From positions 372,001 to 436,000 of the forward strand of contig NZ_FNDJ01000002.1 in the NCBI RefSeq assembly GCF_900099965.1: 64,000 bases of DNA, given 5' to 3'. The notes beneath the pieces were generated by a model that had not been told where the DNA came from, searched no databases, and was given only the letters and a program-made list of their open reading frames with translations. Shown piece by piece: positions 17,808-25,477 of the stretch. This DNA is from Nonomuraea jiangxiensis. Its GTDB lineage: Bacteria; Actinomycetota; Actinomycetes; Streptosporangiales; Streptosporangiaceae. How positions within the stretch are numbered: position 1 is the stretch's first letter; each line of letters starts with the position of its first letter. The position numbers and the translations under genes are program-made.

Positions 17808-19474
17808 CTCGCCGATCTTCGAGCGCGTACGGCCGCCGCCAGCGGCGTGCTCGGCCCGGCCGCCAGGATCAGCTCCTCCTGCAGACGCCGCCGGGCCGCC
17901 GGAGTGAGCCGGTGGAACTGCGGCCCCGGCACGTAACCGCCCGCCTCCTCGCCCGCCTTGACCTGCGCCAGCAGCCCCGCGTGCCGCAACGTCCGCAACG
18001 CCGCCTCCAGCTCGCCGATCGGCACCTGGGTGTGGCGGCGCAACTCGTCCACGGGAGTGGGATGCGGCGACAACCAGGAGTCCTCCGGCAGCAGCCCCTC
18101 CGCCCGCGGAATGGCCACCGAGTGCACCAGCACGAGCGTCAACACCGCCCGCTCACTCACACCCAGCCGAACACCGGCACCCGCACCGGCACCCGCACCG
18201 GCACCCGCACCGGCACCCGCACCGGCACCCGCACCGGCACCCGCACCGGCACCCGCACCCATACCCGCGCCCGCACCCGTACCCGCGCCCGCTCCGGCGC
18301 CCGCATCGGCACCCGCACCGGTGCCCGTGCCGGTGTCTGCGTTCGTGTCCTCGTCCACGGCTTCGTCCTGAAGTCCGGACGTAGCCGGCGGCGGGTCGTG
18401 CGTGACGCCGGTAACGGCTGGGGAGTCGGCCGGCACGGCCGCGGCGGTGTCGTCGTAGCCGGAGATCCAGCGGTCCCGGTGCTGGATCAGCGTACGGCCG
18501 CGCCGCGCCAGCATCTCGCCCAGAGTGTGGCGCAGCGCGGGATCGCGCAGGGCGGCGAAGCGCGCCTCCTGCACCGGCTCGGCCGCGTGCTCCACCACCA
18601 TGAACGCCGCCACCAGCTCCGCCCGCCGCCGCTCCTCATAAGCCCCCAGCAGGTCGTCGAACTCCGCCGCGCCCGGCTCGACCCGGCCCCCCGGCGACGT
18701 CCCAGGGTCGGGGGCGGAGGCGGCCACGATGTCGGCGTCGCCCACCACGGTCAGCTCCGGCCGCTCCGGCTCGGGCAGGCGGCGGACCAGCTCCTGCAAC
18801 TGCGCGTGCTGCTCGACCGGCCACAGGGCGCAGCGCGGCCCCAGGACGACCACCCCGTCGTCCATGACGATCCACGCCGATTCGTTCAGGCGCCGCAGCG
18901 CGCCGATCGCCCAGTTGCGCATCAGGTCGTCGGTACGGCCGATCAGCGCCCGATAGGTGTCGAGCACCAGCTCCACGGGCGCCGGATCGCCCGGCCACGG
19001 ATCCACCGACAGGTCGGTCCAGCAGCACTTGAGCACGGACGCCAGCACCCGCCGCGTCTCCCCGGACCGCTCCACGGGGATGGGCGCCACCCCGTATTCG
19101 TCCAGCAGCGAAGGCGTCACCCCGTCCGGCCACACCGGCAGGGCCCGGCCGGTGGAGTCGGGACGGGTCAGCCGCGTCATCCCGGAAGGCGCGGCGACAC
19201 CGGCCCCCAGCCACAACGGCCCGCCCGCCCGCGCCCGCACATGAGCCGCCGCCCCGGAAGCCGTCGCCCCGGAAGCCGTCGCCCCGGAAGCCGTCGCCCC
19301 GGAAGCGACCGCCCCGGAAGCGACCGCCCCCGAAGCCACCGCCTTCCCGGCAGCCGCCTTCCCCCTTGATGTCGTCCCGTGAGCCGCCGATTCAGAGGAT
19401 CTGACCGGGCGGCCACGCCGGTCTTCGCCGGGTGTGGGGTCGGGTGTGGGGCCCGGGTCGTTGGAGGTCGTCAT
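17804..19474 (-). CDS. Winged-helix accessory subunit of the condensin-like operon (MukE/JetB-like candidate)
   Basis: A 556-residue protein with two structured parts separated by low complexity. The N-terminal tail holds a decaying array of [10 protein letters not shown] pentapeptides. Residues about 120-330 are helical ([14 protein letters not shown], then a long [19 protein letters not shown] region). A Gly-Ala tract of roughly 50 residues follows, and the last 120 residues form a winged-helix-like domain ([20 protein letters not shown], then [13 protein letters not shown]). The position between a helical winged-helix protein and an SMC ATPase is that of MukE/JetB, which bridge kleisin and ATPase; this is inference from order and fold. 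ATG 19474 overlaps the upstream TGA, and its own TGA overlaps the SMC ATG, both as ATGA, so the three subunits are translationally coupled. Confidence 0.6.
   Translation of the reverse strand: MTTSNDPGPTPDPTPGEDRRGRPVRSSESAAHGTTSRGKAAAGKAVASGAVASGAVASGATASGATASGATASGAAAHVRARAGGPLWLGAGVAAPSGMTRLTRPDSTGRALPVWPDGVTPSLLDEYGVAPIPVERSGETRRVLASVLKCCWTDLSVDPWPGDPAPVELVLDTYRALIGRTDDLMRNWAIGALRRLNESAWIVMDDGVVVLGPRCALWPVEQHAQLQELVRRLPEPERPELTVVGDADIVAASAPDPGTSPGGRVEPGAAEFDDLLGAYEERRRAELVAAFMVVEHAAEPVQEARFAALRDPALRHTLGEMLARRGRTLIQHRDRWISGYDDTAAAVPADSPAVTGVTHDPPPATSGLQDEAVDEDTNADTGTGTGAGADAGAGAGAGTGAGAGMGAGAGAGAGAGAGAGAGAGAGAGAGAGAGVRLGVSERAVLTLVLVHSVAIPRAEGLLPEDSWLSPHPTPVDELRRHTQVPIGELEAALRTLRHAGLLAQVKAGEEAGGYVPGPQFHRLTPAARRRLQEELILAAGPSTPLAAAVRARRSAR
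18172..18259 (-). repeat. 12-bp tandem array encoding Gly-Ala
   Basis: About seven near-perfect copies of the dodecamer CACCGGCACCCG (plus-strand view) encode Gly-Ala-Gly-Ala on the coding strand. Diverged copies extend to about 18330. The array is a hydrophobicity-neutral, probably disordered linker between the helical part and the C-terminal winged helix. Confidence 0.9.
19254..19343 (-). repeat. 15-bp tandem array encoding [10 protein letters not shown]
   Basis: Six consecutive 15-base units of the type CCGGAAGCCGTCGCC (plus-strand view), the last ones diverged, each encoding a pentapeptide in the N-terminal tail of the accessory subunit. It is separate from the 12-bp array in the same gene, so one gene carries two independent expansions. 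Confidence 0.9.
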
Positions 19475-20676
19475 CGGGTGCGCTCCAGGTAGCCGTGGGA
19501 GAGCCAGGCGGGCTCGCGGTCCGGGTCGATGGTGAGCCCGTCGGACCAGGTCAGCCGGTAGGGCAGCTCCGGCCGCAGGTCCACGGTCGTCAGGTCGGCG
19601 AGCACGCGGCGGGCGGAGGGCCAGTCGGAGCCGAGCACGTCGGCCAGCGCCACCCGGGGAGCGTCGCCGAGCAGCGACTCGGCCACCTGCGTCAATCGTT
19701 CCACGGCGGCGCTCGGCGAGGAGTCGAGCGAGTCGCCGGGGCCGGAGTCGGGCAGGTTGGAGCGTGGGGGAGTGGGCTGGGCGGGAGCCGGCCGCGGAGC
19801 CTCGTCGACGGCGCGGGCGATGGCGGCCGGGTCGTGCCACGGCGCGGGCACGTCGAACACGAACCCGTCCAGCACCGAGGCCAGCCGCTCCCGCGACGCC
19901 GTCTGCGCGAACGTGCGCCACGTCTCCGTCGGCAGCAACGTCAGGTTGCGCGTAGTGCCCGCCGAGTCGGCCAGCCGTCCGGCGGCGCGCCGGGAGGCGT
20001 CGCTGTAGGCGTAGATCGCCGCCCGCAGGTCGGTGCAGAGCCGGTCGAGCTCCGGCCAGCGGGTCAGGATGGTGCCGTGCAGGCTCTGCGCCCGCCGCGC
20101 GATCTCCTCGGTGCCCCACAGCTTGGGCGCCTGCTCGCGCAGCTCCTCGATGGTGCCCGTGGTGAGCGTGATCAGCTCCAGCGCCCACAGCCGGAACGCC
20201 CGCGTCAGGTTGACGGCACTCTGGCCGGCCTGCTCCATCGTGGTGCGGGGGTCGGCGACGTTGAGGTCCTCCAGGGCCAGCAGCCGGTGCATCTCCGACT
20301 GCCCGCCGTCGGACATCATCCGCCGGATGAACATCAGCCCCACCACGCTGGTGAACGACGCCCGGTAGCGAAGCTGGTTGGGCTTGGGGAACACCTCCCT
20401 GATCGCGCCCAGCCCCTTGAGCACCCGCAGCCGGTTGTCGAACTGGTCACCCGGATAGGCCCGGCAGGCGAAGCGCATCTGCTCGTGCGTGAGCCACTCC
20501 TCGCCCGCCTCCGCGAACGCCGCGAACAACGTCTCGGCGATGTCGACCAGCGCCGGGTCGTCGACCACCGCCCCGCTGTCACGCGCCAGCGCGGCGAACA
20601 TCCGGCGATAGGTCGACAACACCGCCTCGTCGGTGAGGGCGGCGTCGAGGGTCAGGGGCTGTTCGGACACGCGCAC
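19471..20676 (-). CDS. Helical winged-helix protein, kleisin-like first subunit of the condensin-like operon (MukF/JetA-like candidate)
   Basis: A 401-residue protein, first gene of the operon. Residues about 15-110 look like a winged helix (LTHEQMRFACRAYPG, then RLRVLKGLGAIREVF and a wing QLRYRASF). An all-helical middle follows (MHRLLALEDLN, WALELITLTTGTIEELRE, then HGTILTRWPELDRLCTDLRA). After a Pro/Ser linker, a short C-terminal domain begins at AVERLTQVAESLLG. N-terminal winged helix, helical middle and small C-terminal domain are the MukF/JetA kleisin layout; sequence similarity is too weak to claim more. The start is GTG 20676; a GTG at 20670 is equally plausible. Its TGA overlaps the next ATG. 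It is divergent from the Fn3 gene. Confidence 0.55.
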   Translation of the reverse strand: MRVSEQPLTLDAALTDEAVLSTYRRMFAALARDSGAVVDDPALVDIAETLFAAFAEAGEEWLTHEQMRFACRAYPGDQFDNRLRVLKGLGAIREVFPKPNQLRYRASFTSVVGLMFIRRMMSDGGQSEMHRLLALEDLNVADPRTTMEQAGQSAVNLTRAFRLWALELITLTTGTIEELREQAPKLWGTEEIARRAQSLHGTILTRWPELDRLCTDLRAAIYAYSDASRRAAGRLADSAGTTRNLTLLPTETWRTFAQTASRERLASVLDGFVFDVPAPWHDPAAIARAVDEAPRPAPAQPTPPRSNLPDSGPGDSLDSSPSAAVERLTQVAESLLGDAPRVALADVLGSDWPSARRVLADLTTVDLRPELPYRLTWSDGLTIDPDREPAWLSHGYLERTR

Positions 20677-20745
20677 TAAGGTACGGCTTCACGCCGACAC
20701 TCTCGGACCTCAACGCGGCTACCAGCCAGTACGTCCACGCGAGAG

Positions 20746-20757
20746 GCGCTCGAGCGC
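20746..20757. promoter_or_regulatory. 12-bp palindrome in the divergent intergenic region
   Basis: GCGCTCGAGCGC is a perfect palindrome midway between the start of the condensin-like operon and the Fn3 membrane protein gene. TAATAC (20773-20778) and TGTAAT lie closer to the Fn3 gene and could be -10 elements. It could be an operator for either side; no known regulator site was recognised. Confidence 0.35.
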
Positions 20758-20821
20758 TAGGGTGATGCCCGGTAATACTGGGGCAAACGCTCTGTAATCG
20801 TACGTACGGGGTGAGTGACGG

Positions 20822-22972
20822 ATGCGGAGCCTCCGAGGGGATCGAGCCACGGCACTGATCGCCGGCGCGGCGGCCGTGATTCTGGTGGCCGTGGCGGCGT
20901 GGTTCGGGGTGGGCGTGTCCAGCGCCACGCCCAAGCTGGCCGACGTGGGCGCCTGGCTGTGGACCGGCGCCAAGGGCAAGATCGTGCATGTCAACGGCCT
21001 GTCCGGCGAGGTGGACGGCTATCTCGACGACAAGGCGGGCCGGCAGCTGCGCGTCGTGCAGGACGGCGGCAACGTGCTGCTCGTCGACGACCGCACCGGC
21101 TACGTCAGCCGCATCGAGCCCAGCCAGCTCAGCGTCTCCCAGACCCGTGACTTCGGCGCGGCCGGGACGCAGATCGCGGTGTCAGGCTCGGCCGGGTACG
21201 CCGTCGACCCCGCCGCCGGGAAGGTCCAGCGGATCAACCCTGCCACCCTCGACACCCTCGGCTCCCCGATCAGCCTGCCAGGACCGCTCGGCGCGGCCCG
21301 TATCGACGGTGGTGGCCGGTTATGGGTGCCGGTGACCGCGAAGGGCGAGGTCGTACCGGTGTCCCAGGGTGTGGCCGCGAGCCCGCTCAAGGTCGGCGAG
21401 CCCGGTGAGGAGCTGTCCGTCACGATCGCCGGCGGCCTGCCCGTCGTGGTGAACACGCGGGCCGCCACCGCCACGATCGTCGGCGCCGACGGCGGAGTCG
21501 GCGAGATCACGCTGCCCAAGGGCGTGGCCCAGGCCGCCGAGGGCGGCGCGCTCACCCCCGCCCTGACCGAGGGCTCCCTGGTGCCGGTGCTCGCGTCCGG
21601 CGACTCGGGGCTGCTCGTGGTGGTCGACACCGGCTCCAACTCCGTGCTCAGCACCAAGCTCGCCACGGACCACCCGGCCGAGCTGGGGGTGCCGCAGGTG
21701 CTCGGATCGAAGGTGTACGTGCCCGACCAGGGCGAGGGCTCGCTGATCGTCTGGGACAGCGCGGCGGGCGGCCGGCCCACCACACTCCAGGTGGCGCAGC
21801 GGCCGGGACCGGTGGACGTGTTCGTCAAGGACGGCCTGCTCTGGGCGAACGACGAGAACGGCGACAAGGCCGTCGTCATCGACCCTGAAGGCCGCAAGCA
21901 CGACATCGACAAGGACGACTCGGACGTACCCGGGCCGACCAACACCCCCAAGCCCAAGCGGACGCCGGTGACACCGCCCACGCAGTCCGACTCCCCGCCC
22001 GACCCCGATCCCGTTCCCGCCGAGTCGACCGCCGGTCCGCCCCCGACGCGTACCCGCGAGGCCACCACGACCCCGCCCTCGACCCCGCCCTCGACCCCGA
22101 CCGCGACCCCCACGCCGACCCGCACGCCGACGCCGACCCGCACGCCCGAGGCGACCGCGCCCTCCGCGCCGGCCGCCGTGAGTGCCCGCTCGGGTCCCGG
22201 CAGGGTGACGATCACGTTCAGCCCGTCCACCGGCGGCAAGGTCGAGCGGTACACCCTCAAGACGACCGGCGACGGCAGGACCGTGCCGGAGGCGGTGGAC
22301 GCCGGCGGGCCGTACCAGTTCGAGTTCACGGGCGGGGACTGCGCGAACGAGTACACGTTCGTGGTGGTCGCGCACTGGTCAGGCGGCGAGGTCGAGTCGG
22401 AGCCCAGCGCCGGGGCCAAGCCGTGCGTGGCGCCCGGCTCGCCGTCCGGCTTCACGGCCAAGGCCAAGAACCGGGGCGCCGTGCTGACCTGGAACGCCCC
22501 CGAGAACGGCGCCGACGGCATCACGTACGAGCTGACCGGCGCCGCCACCGGCAACGCCATCAAGGACACGACGTTCACCGTTGACGGGCTGAAGAACAAC
22601 CAGAAGCACACCTTCCAGCTCAAGGCCAGGAACGCGGCGGGGGAGAGCCCGGACGTGGCCACCGCGGAGGTGGACCTGGCCTACCCGAGGCAGCAGTACA
22701 AGAACGCCAGCAACGAGGACACCAACACCATCATCCGCCCCGGACCCGGAGCATCCGGAGAAGCGGGAAAGATCCCGCAGGGGGTGTACATCACGCTGAC
22801 GGTGATCTGCCAGGTCAAGGGGCCGTCCTTCACCGACCCCTCCACCGGCAAGTCCAGCGACATCTGGAACCGGATCGAGAGCCAGTACGGCAACGGCTAC
22901 CTGAACGACACGCTGGTGGCGAGCCCGGACGGCGGTTTCCCCGAGGGACCGCTCTTCGAGTGCACCGACTGA
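20822..22972 (+). CDS. Membrane-anchored beta-propeller/fibronectin type III protein
   Basis: A 716-residue extracytoplasmic protein. An N-terminal anchor (about residues 10-32) is followed by a repeated beta-strand region (about 60-370) suggestive of a propeller (GKIVHVNGLSGEVDGYL, GYVSRIEPSQLS, GYAVDPAAGKVQRI). A Pro/Thr linker (about 375-445) leads to two Fn3 domains (about 446-630) and a C-terminal SH3-like segment (NTIIRPGPGAS, then WNRIESQYGNGYLN). It heads the block Fn3 protein, MoxR, DUF58, transglutaminase-like. Such blocks recur in actinobacteria, and their cell-envelope role is inferred, not proven. ATG 20822 sits behind GGGGTGAG. The moxR TTG follows 14 bases after the stop. Confidence 0.75.
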   Translation: MRSLRGDRATALIAGAAAVILVAVAAWFGVGVSSATPKLADVGAWLWTGAKGKIVHVNGLSGEVDGYLDDKAGRQLRVVQDGGNVLLVDDRTGYVSRIEPSQLSVSQTRDFGAAGTQIAVSGSAGYAVDPAAGKVQRINPATLDTLGSPISLPGPLGAARIDGGGRLWVPVTAKGEVVPVSQGVAASPLKVGEPGEELSVTIAGGLPVVVNTRAATATIVGADGGVGEITLPKGVAQAAEGGALTPALTEGSLVPVLASGDSGLLVVVDTGSNSVLSTKLATDHPAELGVPQVLGSKVYVPDQGEGSLIVWDSAAGGRPTTLQVAQRPGPVDVFVKDGLLWANDENGDKAVVIDPEGRKHDIDKDDSDVPGPTNTPKPKRTPVTPPTQSDSPPDPDPVPAESTAGPPPTRTREATTTPPSTPPSTPTATPTPTRTPTPTRTPEATAPSAPAAVSARSGPGRVTITFSPSTGGKVERYTLKTTGDGRTVPEAVDAGGPYQFEFTGGDCANEYTFVVVAHWSGGEVESEPSAGAKPCVAPGSPSGFTAKAKNRGAVLTWNAPENGADGITYELTGAATGNAIKDTTFTVDGLKNNQKHTFQLKARNAAGESPDVATAEVDLAYPRQQYKNASNEDTNTIIRPGPGASGEAGKIPQGVYITLTVICQVKGPSFTDPSTGKSSDIWNRIESQYGNGYLNDTLVASPDGGFPEGPLFECTD

Positions 22973-22986
22973 GAAGGGGGACTCAG

Positions 22987-24168
22987 TTGACCCAGTACAA
23001 CTACCAGGACGCGTTCGAGCCGACCGCGCAGCCTTACCAGCAGGCGTCCGCCGGTCCTTACGACCAGGCGTACCAGCAGCCCTCGCCCGGCCAGTACGAC
23101 CAGGGGTACCAGCAGGCGCCGCCCGGCCAGTATCAGCAGCCGTCACCCGGCCAGTACGAGCAGCCGTCGCAGGGCCAGTTCGACCAGGGCGCGCAGGCGT
23201 ACCAGCAGCCGCAGCAACAGCAGCTCGCCGGCCAGTTCGCGCAGCGCTTCCAGCTGCTGGCCGGGAACATCGAGCGCATCATCCGCGGCAAGCGCGAGGC
23301 CACCGAGCTGGCGCTGATCTGCCTGTTCGCCGAGGGGCACCTGCTCATCGAGGACGTGCCGGGCACCGGCAAGACCACCCTCGCCCGCTCCGTCGCGGCC
23401 AGCGTGGACGCCGAGTGGCGGCGCATCCAGTTCACGCCAGACCTGTTGCCCAGCGACATCACCGGCGTGTCGATCTTCAACCAGGCGCACCAGAAGTTCG
23501 AGTTCCACCAGGGGCCCGTCTTCGCCAACATCGTGCTCGCCGACGAGATCAACCGGGCCTCCCCGAAGACGCAGGCCGCGCTGCTGGAGGTGATGGAGGA
23601 ACGCCGGGTCACGGTGGACGCCGAGCCGCATCCGGTGCCCCGGCCGTTCCTGGTGGTGGCCACGCAGAACCCGGTGGACATGGACGGCACGTACCCGCTG
23701 CCGGAGGCCCAGCTCGACCGCTTCCTGATGAAGATCTCCGTCGGGTATCCCGATCACGTGTCCGAGGTCGAGGTGCTCAAGGGCATGCCGACGGGGCCGC
23801 AGGTCGAGCGGCTGCCGGTGGTGGCGCGGGCCTCCGACGTGGCCGGGATGATCGACTTCGCCTCGCGGATCCATGTGGCGGACCCGGTCTACGACTACAT
23901 CGTCGCGTTGTGCGCCGCCACCCGTACCAGTCCGCACCTGCGGCTGGGCGCCAGCCCCCGGGGGAGCCTGGCGTTGCTGCGGGCGGCCAGGGTCAAGGCC
24001 GCCGCCGTGGGGCGGCACTTCGTGGTGCCGGAGGACGTCAAGGCGCTGGCCGTACCGGTGCTGGCGCACCGCCTGATCCTGACGCCGGAGGCCGAGTTGC
24101 GCGAGGTCACCGCGGCGACCGCGCTCGGCGAGATCCTCGCCGGGATGCCGGTGCCGCAGGCGGCCTGA
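22987..24168 (+). CDS. MoxR-family AAA+ ATPase
   Basis: A 393-residue AAA+ ATPase. The first 80 residues are a Gln/Tyr/Pro-rich tail with about five repeats of the YQQPSPGQYDQ type. The ATPase core follows: Walker A in DVPGTGKTTLARS, Walker B in VLADEINRASPKTQAALLE, sensor ATQNPVDMDGTYPLPEAQLDRF and a C-terminal lid. MoxR proteins are chaperone-like and normally work with the DUF58 and membrane proteins encoded next to them. I chose TTG 22987, with AAGGGGG about 8 bases upstream; an ATG at 22960 lies inside the preceding gene. The GTG of the DUF58 gene follows the stop after one base. Confidence 0.9.
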   Translation: MTQYNYQDAFEPTAQPYQQASAGPYDQAYQQPSPGQYDQGYQQAPPGQYQQPSPGQYEQPSQGQFDQGAQAYQQPQQQQLAGQFAQRFQLLAGNIERIIRGKREATELALICLFAEGHLLIEDVPGTGKTTLARSVAASVDAEWRRIQFTPDLLPSDITGVSIFNQAHQKFEFHQGPVFANIVLADEINRASPKTQAALLEVMEERRVTVDAEPHPVPRPFLVVATQNPVDMDGTYPLPEAQLDRFLMKISVGYPDHVSEVEVLKGMPTGPQVERLPVVARASDVAGMIDFASRIHVADPVYDYIVALCAATRTSPHLRLGASPRGSLALLRAARVKAAAVGRHFVVPEDVKALAVPVLAHRLILTPEAELREVTAATALGEILAGMPVPQAA

Positions 24169-24169
24169 G

Positions 24170-25477
24170 GTGCGCCCCCCACAACCCGCACCGGCCCCCC
24201 GGCAGCCCCAGTCCCCGGCACCTGGCGCCGACCCCCGGATGGCACAGGCCCCGGCACCTGAAGCGGACCCCTGGATGGCACAGGCCCCGGCACCTGGCAC
24301 CGACCTTCGGATGGGGCAGTCCCTGGCACCTGAGGCCGATCCCCGGATGGCGAAGGCCCGGTTCGCCGTGGCGGCGCGCTGGACTCGGCGCGTCGCGGTG
24401 CTGACGCCGCTGGGCTGGGGCACGCTGGCCGGTTCCGTCCTCCTCTACGCGGCGGGATTCGCGCTCGGCTACCCCGAGCCCGCCGTGCTCGCCACCGGCG
24501 GCCTGCTCGCCTTGGCCGCCGCGCTCGCGTGGACGGCTCCCAGGCCCAGGCTGGACGTCCACCGGGAGGTCACCCCGCTGAAGGTCCCGCGCGGCGACGC
24601 CGCCGTGGCCGTGCTGAACGTCTCCAACCTCGGCCGCCGCGCCCTGTCCGGCTTGCGCGCCCAGGACCGGATCGGCGCCTCCGAGCACACGATCGACCTG
24701 CCCAGACTCCCCAGGGGAGGCGTCCGTACGGTCACGTACCCGCTCTCCACACAGATCCGGGGCGAGATCCCGGTGGGCCCGCTCCGGCTGGTCCGCGCCG
24801 ACCCGTTCGGCCTGACGCGCCGGGTCAGGGAGTACGGCCTGCCCACCACCCTCCTGGTACGCCCCCGCACCGTCGCCCTCCCCGTCCCCCCGTCCGGCCG
24901 GGCCCACCACCTGGAGGGTCCCACCAGCGACAACGCCCCCAGTGGGACGGTGACGTTCCACACCCTGCGCGAGTACGTCGTCGGCGACGACCTCCGCCAC
25001 GTCCACTGGCGATCCAGCGCCCGCACCGGAACGCTCATGGTCCGCCAGCTCATCGACGCCAGCCTGCCCACCACCACGGTGGTGCTCGACACCCGCGACC
25101 TCACGGAACCGGCCGTGGACGCCGCCGCCTCGGTCGCCGTCGCCGCCGCCAGGGCGGGCTTCCCGGTACGCGTCCTCACCGGCGACGCCCCCGCCCCCGG
25201 GGCCAAGCCCGACCCGGACGCCCTCCTGGACCGCCTGGCCCTGGTGACGGCCGGGCACGGCGGCGTCGCCGAGCCGCTGCGCCTGGCGCGCGGCGGCGGC
25301 TCGCTGGTGCTGGTCACCGCCGACCCGGCCGAGGCCGCCCGCGCCGCCGGGGTACGCCGCCGCTTCGACCGCGTCCTCTGCGTGTACCTGGGCCCTGGAC
25401 CGGTCAGCGTGCCGGGCGTGACGGTCCTGCCGATCACGTCCCTGGACGATCTCCCGCTCGCCTGGGGGCCCCGATGA
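24170..25477 (+). CDS. DUF58 domain-containing membrane protein
   Basis: A 435-residue protein. Residues 1-60 are four imperfect copies of a 14-residue unit of the MAQAPAPEADPW type. Two membrane helices (about residues 75-125) come next, then the DUF58 core with LREYVVGDDLRHVHWRSSAR, the family hallmark, and a von Willebrand-like fold with VVLDTRDL. DUF58 proteins partner MoxR ATPases, probably in assembling membrane or secreted complexes. GTG 24170 follows the MoxR stop by one base. An in-frame ATG at about 24347 would remove the repeats, so the true start is not certain. The stop overlaps the next ATG as ATGA. Confidence 0.85.
   Translation: MRPPQPAPAPRQPQSPAPGADPRMAQAPAPEADPWMAQAPAPGTDLRMGQSLAPEADPRMAKARFAVAARWTRRVAVLTPLGWGTLAGSVLLYAAGFALGYPEPAVLATGGLLALAAALAWTAPRPRLDVHREVTPLKVPRGDAAVAVLNVSNLGRRALSGLRAQDRIGASEHTIDLPRLPRGGVRTVTYPLSTQIRGEIPVGPLRLVRADPFGLTRRVREYGLPTTLLVRPRTVALPVPPSGRAHHLEGPTSDNAPSGTVTFHTLREYVVGDDLRHVHWRSSARTGTLMVRQLIDASLPTTTVVLDTRDLTEPAVDAAASVAVAAARAGFPVRVLTGDAPAPGAKPDPDALLDRLALVTAGHGGVAEPLRLARGGGSLVLVTADPAEAARAAGVRRRFDRVLCVYLGPGPVSVPGVTVLPITSLDDLPLAWGPR

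Noticed and set aside
13263..17936. A 1557-codon plus-strand open frame opposite the SMC-like gene
   Set aside because: It arises from high GC at third positions; the product is Arg/Pro/Gly-rich noise with no domain, and it crosses real gene boundaries on both strands.
14481..20676. Calling the operon a complete Wadjet (JetABCD) system
   Set aside because: No TOPRIM or DUF2220-like nuclease gene is next to it; neighbours are a citrate synthase and an Fn3 protein. Only a condensin-like core is supported.
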